DNA of 64,000 nucleotides, from the NCBI GenBank assembly GCA_028689585.1, contig JAQVCW010000024.1, positions 1 through 64,000 on the forward strand, in the 5' to 3' direction. Source of the DNA: Lachnospiraceae bacterium (lineage in GTDB: Bacteria > Bacillota > Clostridia > Lachnospirales > Lachnospiraceae). Positions 54,038-62,677 of the stretch are shown here, one piece after another. Position numbers and translations under genes: made by a program. Under the pieces are notes generated by a model. It had not been told where the DNA came from. It did no database searches and worked only from the letters and a program-made list of their open reading frames with translations. How positions within the stretch are numbered: position 1 is the stretch's first letter; each line of letters starts with the position of its first letter.

Positions 54038-54988
54038 ATGTACACAGATTTTCATATACATTCCGAATTTAGTGATGATTCAACAGCCCCTATGGAGCGG
54101 CAGATTGAAAGTGCGATTGCACTTGGAATCAGTGAGATATGCTTTACGGATCATGTAGATTATGGGATTAAAAGCGACTGGACAGATGGCGAGATCAAGT
54201 GGAGGGGAGGAGATGGAATCGGAACCTCTGCCTCCGAACTGGAACCCATGGTAAATGTAAATTATCCGGAATATTTTGGAAAGCTAATCTGTATGAAGAA
54301 ACTATACGAAGATGATATCTCGAGCAAGGCGCATGCAGAAAACGCAAAAAGCGCGTTTGCGCCTTGCGAGGGTAATTGCCCGAAAACAGGGCAATTACAA
54401 GATATAAAAATTCGGTCCGGTTTGGAATTTGGAGTTCAAAAACATACAATCTGCCGTTATGAGAATTTGTTAAAAAAATATGGAAATGAACTGGATTTTG
54501 TCCTGCTCAGTATTCATCAGGTAGAAAATAAGGAATTCTGGAATGGTGAATTTATGAAGGGAAGATCGCAGGAGGAAGTGAATCTTCGCTATTACGAAGA
54601 AATGCTGTATGTGGCCAGCCACTTCGATGGTTTTGATGTGCTTGCTCATGTGGATCTGATTTCCAGATATGACCGGTCAGGTCCTTATCCCTTTGACAGG
54701 ATCAAAGATATTCTGACAGACATTTTTAATGTAATCATTCAGAAGGGAAAAGGAATCGAGATCAATACTTCAAGCTGGCATTACGGTCTGTCGGATACGA
54801 CACCATCCAAGGACATTCTGCGGCTGTATCGTTCCCTCGGTGGAAAAATCATAACCATGGGCAGTGATGCGCATACTCCTAATTATATTGGAGATCATAT
54901 GGAGGATGCAGAGCTTATTTTGAAAAATCTCGGATTTAAAGAGTTCTATACATATGAAAGACACGTTCCTATTCCGCACCAGCTTTGA
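54038..54988 (+). CDS. PHP-domain phosphoesterase (HisJ-like) with in-frame insertion
   Basis: 316 residues. The metal site starts TDFHIHSEFSDD, then FTDHVDYG, LSIHQVEN, VLAHVDLIS and GSDAHTP, all of the HisJ-type histidinol-phosphatase family. An extra 29 codons at about residues 94-122 (54319-54405) encode a palindromic repeat, translated SSKAHAENAKSAFAP and so on, with GATAT at both ends. Without it the length would be about 287, normal for the family. The insertion keeps the frame, so activity may persist. A histidine role is not certain. Confidence 0.85.
   Translation: MYTDFHIHSEFSDDSTAPMERQIESAIALGISEICFTDHVDYGIKSDWTDGEIKWRGGDGIGTSASELEPMVNVNYPEYFGKLICMKKLYEDDISSKAHAENAKSAFAPCEGNCPKTGQLQDIKIRSGLEFGVQKHTICRYENLLKKYGNELDFVLLSIHQVENKEFWNGEFMKGRSQEEVNLRYYEEMLYVASHFDGFDVLAHVDLISRYDRSGPYPFDRIKDILTDIFNVIIQKGKGIEINTSSWHYGLSDTTPSKDILRLYRSLGGKIITMGSDAHTPNYIGDHMEDAELILKNLGFKEFYTYERHVPIPHQL
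54319..54405 (+). mobile_element. Palindromic repeat inserted in the PHP gene
   Basis: 87 bases between direct repeats GATAT (54314-54318 and 54401-54405). It holds two hairpins: GCAAGGCGCA / TGCGCCTTGC around AAACGC-AAAAA-GCGCGTTT, and GTAATTGCCC / GGGCAATTAC. The first shares 35 of 36 bases with 13279-13314. Its length is a multiple of three. Confidence 0.7.
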
Positions 54989-55062
54989 ATAAGGGATTAT
55001 GAGACTGAATCTGTGCCATTAAAATGGTTTGGGAAAAGGGTAATCTGTGCCGCTAAAATGGT

Positions 55063-56151
55063 TCAGGAAGAAGAAAGCAGCTTTAATCCCAGATACAAAA
55101 CGGCCGCGTCCCGGAAGGAACGGGGATTGTAGCCGCTTTTTCTTCCGATTTTATCCAATTGGTATTGTAGTGTATTTTTGTGCAGAAACAATTTTTCACA
55201 GGTCTGTTTTAAAGACATATCACAGGAAAAATACACATTTAACAGGTCTTGTTCTGTCTGATCCAATTGCCGGATGGTTTTGTCCAGAAAGTATTCTGAG
55301 ATCCCGGGATCCGTTCCGCCCAGCAGCATTTCAATATCCAGTTCATCGAAAACGGCAAGCTGCCGGCCGCCGCCAAGGCTTTTTCGTGCGATCAGAGCTG
55401 TCTCATAGGACTGGTGCTGATGGCTGAGGGGCTGAATAGAGCCAATGCCAATTTTCAGGATTTCACCACATTTATCGATTAATTGAGGAAAGACATAGGC
55501 CCAGTGGTCATATTGGCGGCAGTCAAGAATCAGCACATATTCGCTGGGATAATGAAAGGTATAGAATGTGGAACCGATAATATGGAATGCTTTTTGAATT
55601 TCATACTCGATCAGGGACAGATTGGATGGAGTGTAACGGGAATCCAGTTGGATGACGATAGTTCTGCATCTGGTTTCCAAAGTCAGGGAAAACCGGTTTA
55701 GATAAGTGCAGAGATAGTCATGGCTGATACTCTCGTTATAAATGAGAGCATGAATGATATAATTGTTCTGAGCCCTGTCATTGCTGCTGCGGACATCCAG
55801 TTCGTGTTCACGCAGCAGCAGGGCAGTGATTTTTTGTGCAAGATAGGCATATTTCCGCACCTCCGCAGGATCGCCGCTGATCCCGATCACCGCAAGCAGT
55901 TCTCCGTAATGCAGAAAGGGAATATTAACACCGGGATTTGTTCCGGAAAAGTCATCACCGCTTTCTACTTCAATAGTTTTTCCGGCAGATATGACCTGCT
56001 TACCGATTTCGTGAAAAGTTCCAATTCTTTTCCGGTCGGTGCTCGCGAATATGATTCCATTGGTATCAATAAAATTTATATCGTGATCACATACTTCTTT
56101 TAATGTCACAACAATCTGCTGTGCTGTTTTCCGGTTGATCATAAATGGCAT
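55063..56151 (-). CDS. CdaR-family transcriptional regulator
   Basis: 362 residues from ATG at 56151 (AGGAGG on the minus strand). The N-terminal sugar-diacid recognition domain is at about 1-135 (MINRKTAQQIVVTLKEVC), followed by a GGDEF-like middle, and the C-terminal PucR-type HTH has LNVYFSCDMSLKQTCEKLF. CdaR activates glycerate, glucarate and galactarate genes. It is divergent from the glycerate kinase gene, its typical target. Confidence 0.88.
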   Translation of the reverse strand: MPFMINRKTAQQIVVTLKEVCDHDINFIDTNGIIFASTDRKRIGTFHEIGKQVISAGKTIEVESGDDFSGTNPGVNIPFLHYGELLAVIGISGDPAEVRKYAYLAQKITALLLREHELDVRSSNDRAQNNYIIHALIYNESISHDYLCTYLNRFSLTLETRCRTIVIQLDSRYTPSNLSLIEYEIQKAFHIIGSTFYTFHYPSEYVLILDCRQYDHWAYVFPQLIDKCGEILKIGIGSIQPLSHQHQSYETALIARKSLGGGRQLAVFDELDIEMLLGGTDPGISEYFLDKTIRQLDQTEQDLLNVYFSCDMSLKQTCEKLFLHKNTLQYQLDKIGRKSGYNPRSFRDAAVLYLGLKLLSSS

Positions 56152-56297
56152 TATTTTCTCCTCCTTTACTTCATAATATATGTTAAAAATAACATAAATT
56201 ACTGCAAATAACAATGATTATATAGAATATAGAACATATTTTTCTTATAAATTTTCTGATATGATATAAAATAAAAAGAACGAGGAGGAAAAGAAGC

Positions 56298-57458
56298 ATG
56301 AAGGTTGTAGTGGCAATTGATTCATTAAAGGGAAGTCTTTCATCACTGGAAGCGGGAGAGGCAATTGCAGAGGGGGTAAAAAAGGCGGTCCCGGAGGCAG
56401 AAGTGGTGGTCAGGCCTCTTGCGGATGGCGGAGAAGGAACCGTAGAGGCGCTCACCCTTGGCATGAAAGGGAAGCTGCAAAGTGTCATCGTGACAGGTCC
56501 GCTGGGCACGAAGGTGGAATGCAGCTATGGAATTATTGATCCCGGAGAAAACAGCGGAAAAACGGCAATTCTGGAGATGTCAGGAGCAGCAGGAATTACA
56601 CTGCTCAAAGAAGAGGAACGAAATCCGCTCTATACAACTACATATGGAGTAGGGGAAGTGATCAAAGATGCGATTGCAAAGGGCTGCCGTCATTTCATCG
56701 TGGGGATCGGCGGAAGTGCCACAAATGATGGAGGAATTGGAATGCTTCAGGCGCTTGGGTTTGGAATCCTGGACAAGGATGGAAAACAGGTTCCGTATGG
56801 AGCGGCCGGTCTGAAAGAAATAGAGACAGTCACAGATGATTATGTGCTTCCAGAGTTAAAGGAATGCACCTTCCGCATTGCCTGTGATGTAACTAATACA
56901 ATATGTGGTGAACAGGGCTGCAGCGCAGTCTTTGGACCGCAGAAGGGGGCCGATTCGGAGATGATCCGGCAGATGGATCAGTGGCTTTCCTACTATGTGG
57001 CAGTTTCCAAAGCAAAGTACCCAAAAGCAAATGCAGAGCAGGCCGGAACCGGTGCAGCGGGAGGACTGGGATTTGCATTTCTGACCTATACGAATGCGGT
57101 TCTGGAATCCGGCATTAAGATTGTGCTGGAAGAAACAAGGCTGGAAGATTATATAAAAAATGCAGATATTGTGGTGACAGGAGAAGGCCGTCTGGACGGA
57201 CAGACCGTGATGGGAAAAGCGCCGATCGGAGTGGCAGCAATTGCAAAAAAATATGACAAGCTGGTCCTGGCATTTGCAGGATGCGTAACGGAGGATGCGG
57301 TGGACTGCAATAATCACGGAATCGATGCTTATTTTCCGATTTTGCGTGGAGTGGCTACATTGCAGGAGGCTATGGACTCGGAGAATGCAAGAAAAAATAT
57401 GACAGCGGCGGTCTGCCAGGTATTTCGGCTAGTGGGCTATCAGAAAAAAGAAAATTGA
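56298..57458 (+). CDS. Glycerate kinase (GlxK/GarK family)
   Basis: 386 residues after CGAGGAGGAAAAG. Family strings AIDSLKGSLSSLEAGEA, PLADGGEGT, GIGGSATNDGGIGMLQALG, DVTNTICGEQG and VTGEGRLDGQT are all in place. It phosphorylates D-glycerate to 2-phosphoglycerate (or 3-phosphoglycerate in some members). Under control of the divergent CdaR-type regulator. Confidence 0.94.
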   Translation: MKVVVAIDSLKGSLSSLEAGEAIAEGVKKAVPEAEVVVRPLADGGEGTVEALTLGMKGKLQSVIVTGPLGTKVECSYGIIDPGENSGKTAILEMSGAAGITLLKEEERNPLYTTTYGVGEVIKDAIAKGCRHFIVGIGGSATNDGGIGMLQALGFGILDKDGKQVPYGAAGLKEIETVTDDYVLPELKECTFRIACDVTNTICGEQGCSAVFGPQKGADSEMIRQMDQWLSYYVAVSKAKYPKANAEQAGTGAAGGLGFAFLTYTNAVLESGIKIVLEETRLEDYIKNADIVVTGEGRLDGQTVMGKAPIGVAAIAKKYDKLVLAFAGCVTEDAVDCNNHGIDAYFPILRGVATLQEAMDSENARKNMTAAVCQVFRLVGYQKKEN

Positions 57459-57475
57459 GGAAGAAACAGAATATA

Positions 57476-58375
57476 TCAAGTTTTTATTTTAGTGTTTCGT
57501 TTCAATAGCCGCTGATATTTCTGTTCGGAATCTGCCAGCACACAAATTTCACCAGACTGGATCATCTGTTCAATTCTCAATGCATACCACCAGTCTCCGA
57601 TACTTAACGGATATAATCCAAGGATATCACCGATCAGTCTGGCTTCCCGGACCGGCTTTTCGGTGATCCTTTTTTTGATAAGAAAATCATAGAAATATTC
57701 AGGAACACCGGTCAGCTTCTGATTGATCACCGCCCGCAGAGGGCTGTTGTCCTCCACTAATTCCATCCATGTATGTGCATACATTTTCCTTTCATTTCGC
57801 GTCAGTTTTCTCTGCAGCGGTAAAAAGGAACTCCATTCTTCAGCAGGGATGTCTCCCCAGTTTTGAAAAGAAGTGATCACGTTACCAGGTTCTTCTTTAT
57901 GCTCCGGAAGTTCGACCACGAAAATCTCACAGTCCGTTTGAAATAACTGCGCACAGAGCCAGTAAAATCCGCACAGAGAATAAGGAGTTCTGCCGAACCA
58001 CACACGGATTGTCTGTTCTGTCTCCAGCATTTTCAGAAGTCTGGGATATTCCAGCATGGTTTTTGCAATCCCCTTCCGAAGCTCATCTGCATATTGCGCT
58101 GTAGTATCCCATCCGCTCTGGGTATACATGGACAGGATCAGATCCTGGCGGTAGGAGCTGTCAAAAGGTTCCTGAATATTCCCGATATCCAGCATATATG
58201 GCAGGCATATAACTTCAGAAGAAAGTCCGGGAACCGGGATCCACTCTTTCGGAAATGGCGCAGGAGATGAATTTCCGAAGACAGCAGTTGGACCATCAGA
58301 ATGGCATATTTTCTGCTTACTTTTTGCACACTTCATAGAACCGGCTTCGCTTTCGCCGAATAAGACTTCAATCAT
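57476..58375 (-). CDS. DUF1835/DUF3658-type protein
   Basis: 299 residues from ATG 58375 (GGAGGG upstream); a longer frame to 58402 lacks a site. The N-terminus IEVLFGESEAGSMK matches DUF1835, and the C-terminal region (REARLIGDILGLYPLSIGDWWYALRIEQMI) matches the DUF3658 half. Function unknown; no catalytic motif is evident. It is convergent with glycerate kinase. Confidence 0.65.
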   Translation of the reverse strand: MIEVLFGESEAGSMKCAKSKQKICHSDGPTAVFGNSSPAPFPKEWIPVPGLSSEVICLPYMLDIGNIQEPFDSSYRQDLILSMYTQSGWDTTAQYADELRKGIAKTMLEYPRLLKMLETEQTIRVWFGRTPYSLCGFYWLCAQLFQTDCEIFVVELPEHKEEPGNVITSFQNWGDIPAEEWSSFLPLQRKLTRNERKMYAHTWMELVEDNSPLRAVINQKLTGVPEYFYDFLIKKRITEKPVREARLIGDILGLYPLSIGDWWYALRIEQMIQSGEICVLADSEQKYQRLLKRNTKIKT

Positions 58376-58645
58376 AGGAACCCTCCCTGTGTCAGCATAC
58401 ACTGGCCTGGATAAATATATCCGTTATTATTGTTGTTTTGCATACAGTATCGCATATGGAAGGGAGGTGTGTCAATAGTTTGGGAAAGCAGATAAAATAT
58501 CCACTTAAGTGGTTTGTTTCTTCGCAAATGATAAATCCAAAAAGGGGGGGAGTAAAGGGTTTTACAGTTTTTTCTCATCAAAATATGAAACATTAAAGGA
58601 ATATTCCTGCGTGATCGGCGAACGGCGAATGACGATCATGAAGCG

Positions 58646-58704
58646 TTTTTCTTCATGATATCATGAAAAAATGATTGATTATATTTGGTAAGGTAATATA
58701 TACT
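58646..58704 (+). promoter_or_regulatory. Palindrome and promoter upstream of the truncated LacI gene
   Basis: TTCATGATATCATGAA, a perfect 16-base palindrome (about 58651-58666), precedes TTGATT (58675-58680) and TATACT (58699-58704; 18-base spacer). It is a candidate operator. The rest of 58403-58645 shows nothing further. Confidence 0.45.
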
Positions 58705-58723
58705 ATGGATAAGGGCGAGAACT

Positions 58724-59014
58724 GTGCGAACGACACTTAAGCAGATAGCGGATGCGACGAGTCTGTCAGTGACTATTGTCTCCCAGGTTTTAAATGACAG
58801 ACCCTGCCGCGTTTCTAAGGAAAATCGAAAGCTGATCTTAAAAACGGCAGCAGAATTGATTTACAGGCCAAATCTGGCAGAGATCAGTCTGGTCAAGGGC
58901 TCTGCGAATACCATAGGGCTGGCGATATCAGATATCCGGAACAACTTTTTCGCTATGCTGGCGAAAGGCGTGGAGGAAGAAGGAGAGAGAAAATGTTACT
59001 GTTACAGCAGATGA
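58724..59014 (+). pseudogene. LacI-family regulator, truncated
   Basis: 96 residues. The N-terminal HTH is complete (TLKQIADATSLSVTIVSQVL), followed by the first strand of the ligand domain (NTIGLAISDIRNNFFAMLAK). It then stops, where a normal member continues for about 240 residues. The break falls at the AEC transporter start, which it overlaps by 22 bases, so a deletion probably fused the two regions. The stub could bind DNA weakly without effector response. Confidence 0.75.
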
Positions 59015-59916
59015 TTGCTTTTTTTATTTTTATGTTCATCGGATATTATATGAGAAAGAGACAGATCGTAGATGACAGGGGATGTTCCAGCATTTCCTGG
59101 ATTGTGGCAAATGCGGCGAATCCGGCTCTGATCATTTCCAGTGCCCTGAACGCAGAAGAAATTTTTCCCGTATCGGATGTTTTGTTTTTTCTGGGCTGGG
59201 GAATTGCAGTCTATGCTTTTTTGCTGCTGTTTTCGTTTTTAATCCCCGTGCTGCTGCGAGTGCCCCGGGCACAGATCGGCACATACCGCAATTTTACGGT
59301 ATTTTCCAATGTAGGCTTTATGGGATATCCGCTGATTTCGGCTATGCTGGGATCCCAGGCGGTACTTTGCGCTTCGATTTTCACCATGCCCTTTAATTTT
59401 CTGCTGTATACCTTTTGCATTCAGAATTTCAACAGAGAAAGATCGGATGGGGAAGGGAGAAAATTTCGGGTCAGGGATTTTTTCAGCGTAGGAATTCTTG
59501 CCAGCTTTATTGCTCTGGCTTTGAACTTTCTACGGCCTGAACTGCCCAGATTCGTTCAGACTACCATTACGAATCTGGCAAATCTTACCGCGGCTCTCAG
59601 TATGATCACTATCGGAATGTTTCTGGCCCGTATGGATTTAAAAGAATTATTTGGAGATCTTCGGCTTTTGCTGATGGCGGCGCTGAAAATGCTGGTGCTT
59701 CCGATTGCAGGAATTTTGATTCTCCGGCTTTTTATACAGGATGAGATGCTTTTGACGGTAGCGATGATCATACTGGCGACACCCGTGGCCAGCATGGTGG
59801 CAATTCTGGCAGAGCAGTCCGGCGGTGACAGCAGTCTGGCCACAAGAGGCGTGGCACTGACAACGGTGCTGTCGGTGGTGACGATACCGCTGGTGTCGGT
59901 ACTGCTGAAGATGTAG
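58993..59916 (+). CDS. AEC-family (auxin efflux carrier-like) transporter
   Basis: 307 residues, about ten helices. MLLLQQMIAFFIFMFIGYYM, the conserved NPALIISSAL of helix 2 and SNVGFMGYPLI of helix 4, GMFLARMDL and PVASMVAILAEQ are typical of AEC permeases for organic acids such as malate. RBS GAAGGAGAGA lies inside the lacI stub, so translation may be coupled. Confidence 0.9.
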   Translation: MLLLQQMIAFFIFMFIGYYMRKRQIVDDRGCSSISWIVANAANPALIISSALNAEEIFPVSDVLFFLGWGIAVYAFLLLFSFLIPVLLRVPRAQIGTYRNFTVFSNVGFMGYPLISAMLGSQAVLCASIFTMPFNFLLYTFCIQNFNRERSDGEGRKFRVRDFFSVGILASFIALALNFLRPELPRFVQTTITNLANLTAALSMITIGMFLARMDLKELFGDLRLLLMAALKMLVLPIAGILILRLFIQDEMLLTVAMIILATPVASMVAILAEQSGGDSSLATRGVALTTVLSVVTIPLVSVLLKM

Positions 59917-60302
59917 CAAAGTTCGGAGAGGGTATCCCTCACAGCAGGTATGCCGGCATTATGGCAAAGGTGGGTATATGCCTGTTTCCAAAGTTTTAAT
60001 TGAACAAGAAAAAGTATATTGCCTGAGCTTAATTGCCCAGGCATATTTTATAGCGTTTTATTTTAGTCAGGTGTAACTTTCTCCATCCTGAATGTAATAA
60101 CAGATATAGGAGGACGGAAGAAGTAAATGCGTTTGAATTAATACTTGAAATCAGGGCGGGAAATTATATCCTGGCAACTGCATTTCAGATACAGGTTATT
60201 TGAATAACGACAGCCGTGGGCGGCAATGCGGCCAGGCTTCTTGCATCGCAGGAAAGATTGTTCGCTGCGGGCGGTGGCGGATCATATTTATCATTAAAAA
60301 GA
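59917..60302 (+). other. Intergenic region without a recognisable gene
   Basis: Contains a weak hairpin, TGCCTG / CAGGCA, near 60019-60049 followed by TATTTTATAG, and short broken frames at 60090-60300. No family assignment. Confidence 0.4.
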
Positions 60303-60357
60303 TTGACAAAACTCGAGATAAGTAATATATTACTCATATAGGTAATATATTACTTAT
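60303..60357 (+). promoter_or_regulatory. Promoter with paired GTAATATATTAC operators
   Basis: TTGACA (60303-60308) and TATATT (60326-60331), 17-base spacer. The -10 element lies in the first of two perfect 12-base palindromes GTAATATATTAC (60322-60333 and 60342-60353). The full 40 bases, 60318-60357, are also one symmetrical unit. It probably binds the MarR protein encoded 150 bases on. Confidence 0.7.
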
Positions 60358-60374
60358 TTTGTGAGAGAATGACA

Positions 60375-60503
60375 CATGAAATTAATGAAGTGAATATTTC
60401 TTATCATTGGTTGTGCTGCCGCAGTAATTGTTATTATTATAGCAATTGGATTCGGTGCAGTGACAAAAAGACCGCAGTGCATCAGGCATTGCAGAAGGGG
60501 GTG
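60375..60503 (+). pseudogene. Small hydrophobic gene remnant
   Basis: ATG at 60375 gives MKLMK, then a TGA, then an open frame with IFLIIGCAAVIVIIIAIGF, one membrane helix, ending at the ribosome site of the MarR gene. It looks like a small membrane gene or the start of a longer gene with a premature stop. Confidence 0.35.
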
Positions 60504-60509
60504 AAGCAG

Positions 60510-60977
60510 ATGGAGAACTATTTGAATTTTGCTGGAATAGAAGATGCGTACTTTCTGATCGGGGAGATGACTGCATTCAGCAATCGATTTCAGGCGGTGG
60601 CAGATCGCTTTTTTGCGGATATTAGCTGGAAACAGTGTTTCTTGCTCATTTGTATAAAAATGTTTCGGCAGCCACCAACGCTGAAGGAACTGGCAGTGAC
60701 CGTGGGAAGTTCACACCAGAATGTGAAGCAGCTGCTTTTGAAACTTGAAAGAGTGGGATATGTTGAGTTCATCCGGGATGAAAACGATAAGAGGAAACAG
60801 AGAGTGATCAGAACAAAAAAGGCGGAGGTGTTTGATGAGACACACGATGAACCAAGTACCGTCTTTATGCAGAAGTTCTTTGAAAATGTCAGCCCGGATA
60901 AAATTAAAATAACAATAGAAACCTTAGTTCAGTTAGAAAATAATCTGAAAGAAATGGAAAAACAACAAAAAAAGTAG
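60510..60977 (+). CDS. MarR-family transcription regulator
   Basis: 155 residues from ATG 60510 (GAAGGGGG upstream); the longer frame from 60369 has an N-terminus of mistranslated upstream sequence. Winged helix LKELAVTVGSSHQNVKQLLLKLERVGYV, wing DENDKRKQRVIRTKKA. Likely represses its own operon at the palindromes at 60318-60357. The target may include the flavodoxin gene 99 bases further on. Confidence 0.82.
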   Translation: MENYLNFAGIEDAYFLIGEMTAFSNRFQAVADRFFADISWKQCFLLICIKMFRQPPTLKELAVTVGSSHQNVKQLLLKLERVGYVEFIRDENDKRKQRVIRTKKAEVFDETHDEPSTVFMQKFFENVSPDKIKITIETLVQLENNLKEMEKQQKK

Positions 60978-60981
60978 AGTA

Positions 60982-61060
60982 TGTCAAGCTTTCTATGAAA
61001 ATTTGATATGCAGCGTCAGTCCATTTGCCGAAGGCAAATTCAGGATGGGCGGATGCTTGA
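60982..61060 (+). repeat. Twin-hairpin repeat upstream of the flavodoxin gene
   Basis: First hairpin TGTCAAGCTTTC / GAAAATTTGATA (diverged), second CCATTTGCC-GAA-GGCAAAT with compensating changes that keep both stems, which suggests that the structure is selected or that copies are recent. Confidence 0.7.
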
Positions 61061-61075
61061 GCGGGGAGGCGCAGT

Positions 61076-61525
61076 ATGAATATTTTAGTTACATACCAGA
61101 GTAAAACTGGTTTTACCAAACGATATGCCCGGTGGATCGGAGAGGAACTGTCCTGTGAATGTAAGAAACTGTCAGCAGTGGATGCGGCGCAGATCGCAGG
61201 CTATGAGCTTGTCATTCACGGAGGCTGGATTATGGGTGGAATGATCAATGGACTGGAGAAAATAAAAAGCTTTCATCCACAGAAGCTTATAGTGTTTGGC
61301 GTTGGCTTCACTGATAAAAAAGAGGTGGATATGGAAAAATGGAGGACAGAAAATAAGCTTTCCGACATTCCATTTTTCTATTATGAAGGAGGAATGAATC
61401 CTGAGAAAATGGGATTAATGGGGAAAACCATGGTGAGGCTTGTGACCAAAAAGAAACCGGAATATGTAGATTATACGAAGAAAGATAAAATCCGGGAACT
61501 GGTGGATACGGTGAAAGCTCTGTAA
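61076..61525 (+). CDS. Flavodoxin-domain protein
   Basis: 149 residues. It starts ILVTYQSKTGFTKRYARWIG, the FMN phosphate loop. VIHGGWIMGGMINGLEK follows as the second FMN loop, then FGVGFTDKKE. It is a flavodoxin-like protein close to the HemG/protoporphyrinogen oxidase type seen with MarR regulators. It carries electrons or acts as an FMN-dependent oxidoreductase. GGGGAGGC ribosome site. Confidence 0.85.
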   Translation: MNILVTYQSKTGFTKRYARWIGEELSCECKKLSAVDAAQIAGYELVIHGGWIMGGMINGLEKIKSFHPQKLIVFGVGFTDKKEVDMEKWRTENKLSDIPFFYYEGGMNPEKMGLMGKTMVRLVTKKKPEYVDYTKKDKIRELVDTVKAL

Positions 61526-61542
61526 AGGATTTTCCCGGTTCA

Positions 61543-61900
61543 TAGGAGAACGCTGCCGTGTGGGCTGGGTATCTCACAAAAACGCGTGCAGCAACTCTGG
61601 TGAGATAACCGTTAACTTCAACATAAGACGCTCAGGAAAGTCTTCGCGTCTATAGCAGTCTTTAAAAATATCGACACAGTTCAGCCACACAAGTATGCAC
61701 ATCACTGCGTTGTCGTCAATCATCGATGCCCGCATCGGCTCATTCCTCCGCCTTATGCTGCACACACTTGTGTGACTTCCTTTGTGCCGCTATTTTTGAA
61801 GACTGCTATCAATTTACGTAAACGGTGGATCTCACCGCCGTTAAAAGTGCCCGCTCATGGTTTCCTTTGAGATACCCGGCCCACACGGCAACTGTTTTTC
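61543..61900. repeat. Large imperfect palindrome
   Basis: The left arm GCCGTGTGGGCTGGGTATCTCA (61553-) pairs with the right arm ending TGAGATACCCGGCCCACACGGC (-61889). Further inner pairs are TAGCAGTCTT / AAGACTGCTA and ACACAAGT / ACTTGTGT. The first 18 bases recur inverted at 19544-19561. No gene is inside. Confidence 0.7.
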
Positions 61901-62017
61901 AAATCAGCCGTGACGTAACGATTGTCCTATACACGGACAAAAGAGAATTTGACAATTTCCGCGACGTGAAATACAATGAAATGAACAAAGGCATGAGCGG
62001 AGGTTATGGGAAGGCGT

Positions 62018-62677
62018 ATGAATAAGAAAGTATTTGCGAAGGGATATTGCGGAATAAAGATTTTTCTGTTTTTTGCTATTGGCTGTTTGGCCGGAACATT
62101 TTGGGAAGAGATACTTTACTTCTTTCAGCATGATTTTGTCTGGGTGGATCGGCAGGGAGTGATCTATGGGCCGTTCAGCCCGATTTATGGTGTGGGGGTC
62201 AGCATTTTTGTAATCCTGCTGGGTCGCCACAACGCTTCCCGCCCGATCTGGAAAACCTATCTGTATTCCTGCCTGATTGGCGGCGCTACAGAATATGCCA
62301 CCAGTCTGATTGCGGACAAGGTATTTCATGTAAGCTTCTGGGACTATTCTAATCTTTTCTTGAATATCAACGGCCGCACAACGGTTCCTTATATGCTGTT
62401 CTGGGGGCTGGGAGGACTTATTCTCATGAAACTGGTCTACCCGTTTATTTCGCATTGGATCGAAAAGATACCGTATTCCTTTGGGCGAGTCGCATTTCCA
62501 ATCTTCACAGCACTGCTGATGGTTGATATAATACTGACCTACAGTGCATTTGGGCGAATGGCACTCCGGGACAGCGGGATACAGCCCTATACAGTCTACG
62601 GACAGTTCCTGGACCGCTGCTATGATGATGAATTTATGATGCAGAAGTTTCCAATCATGAAAGAAAAAGAATCATAG
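62018..62677 (+). CDS. CmpB-like putative ABC-transporter membrane protein
   Basis: 219 residues from ATG 62018 (GGAAGG upstream); ATG 62006 in frame is an alternative. About five helices; FFAIGCLAGTFWEEILYF and GPFSPIYGVGVSIF are typical of the 'putative ABC transporter permease' (CmpB) family of Firmicutes. No ATPase gene is adjacent, so a transport role is unproven. Confidence 0.7.
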   Translation: MNKKVFAKGYCGIKIFLFFAIGCLAGTFWEEILYFFQHDFVWVDRQGVIYGPFSPIYGVGVSIFVILLGRHNASRPIWKTYLYSCLIGGATEYATSLIADKVFHVSFWDYSNLFLNINGRTTVPYMLFWGLGGLILMKLVYPFISHWIEKIPYSFGRVAFPIFTALLMVDIILTYSAFGRMALRDSGIQPYTVYGQFLDRCYDDEFMMQKFPIMKEKES

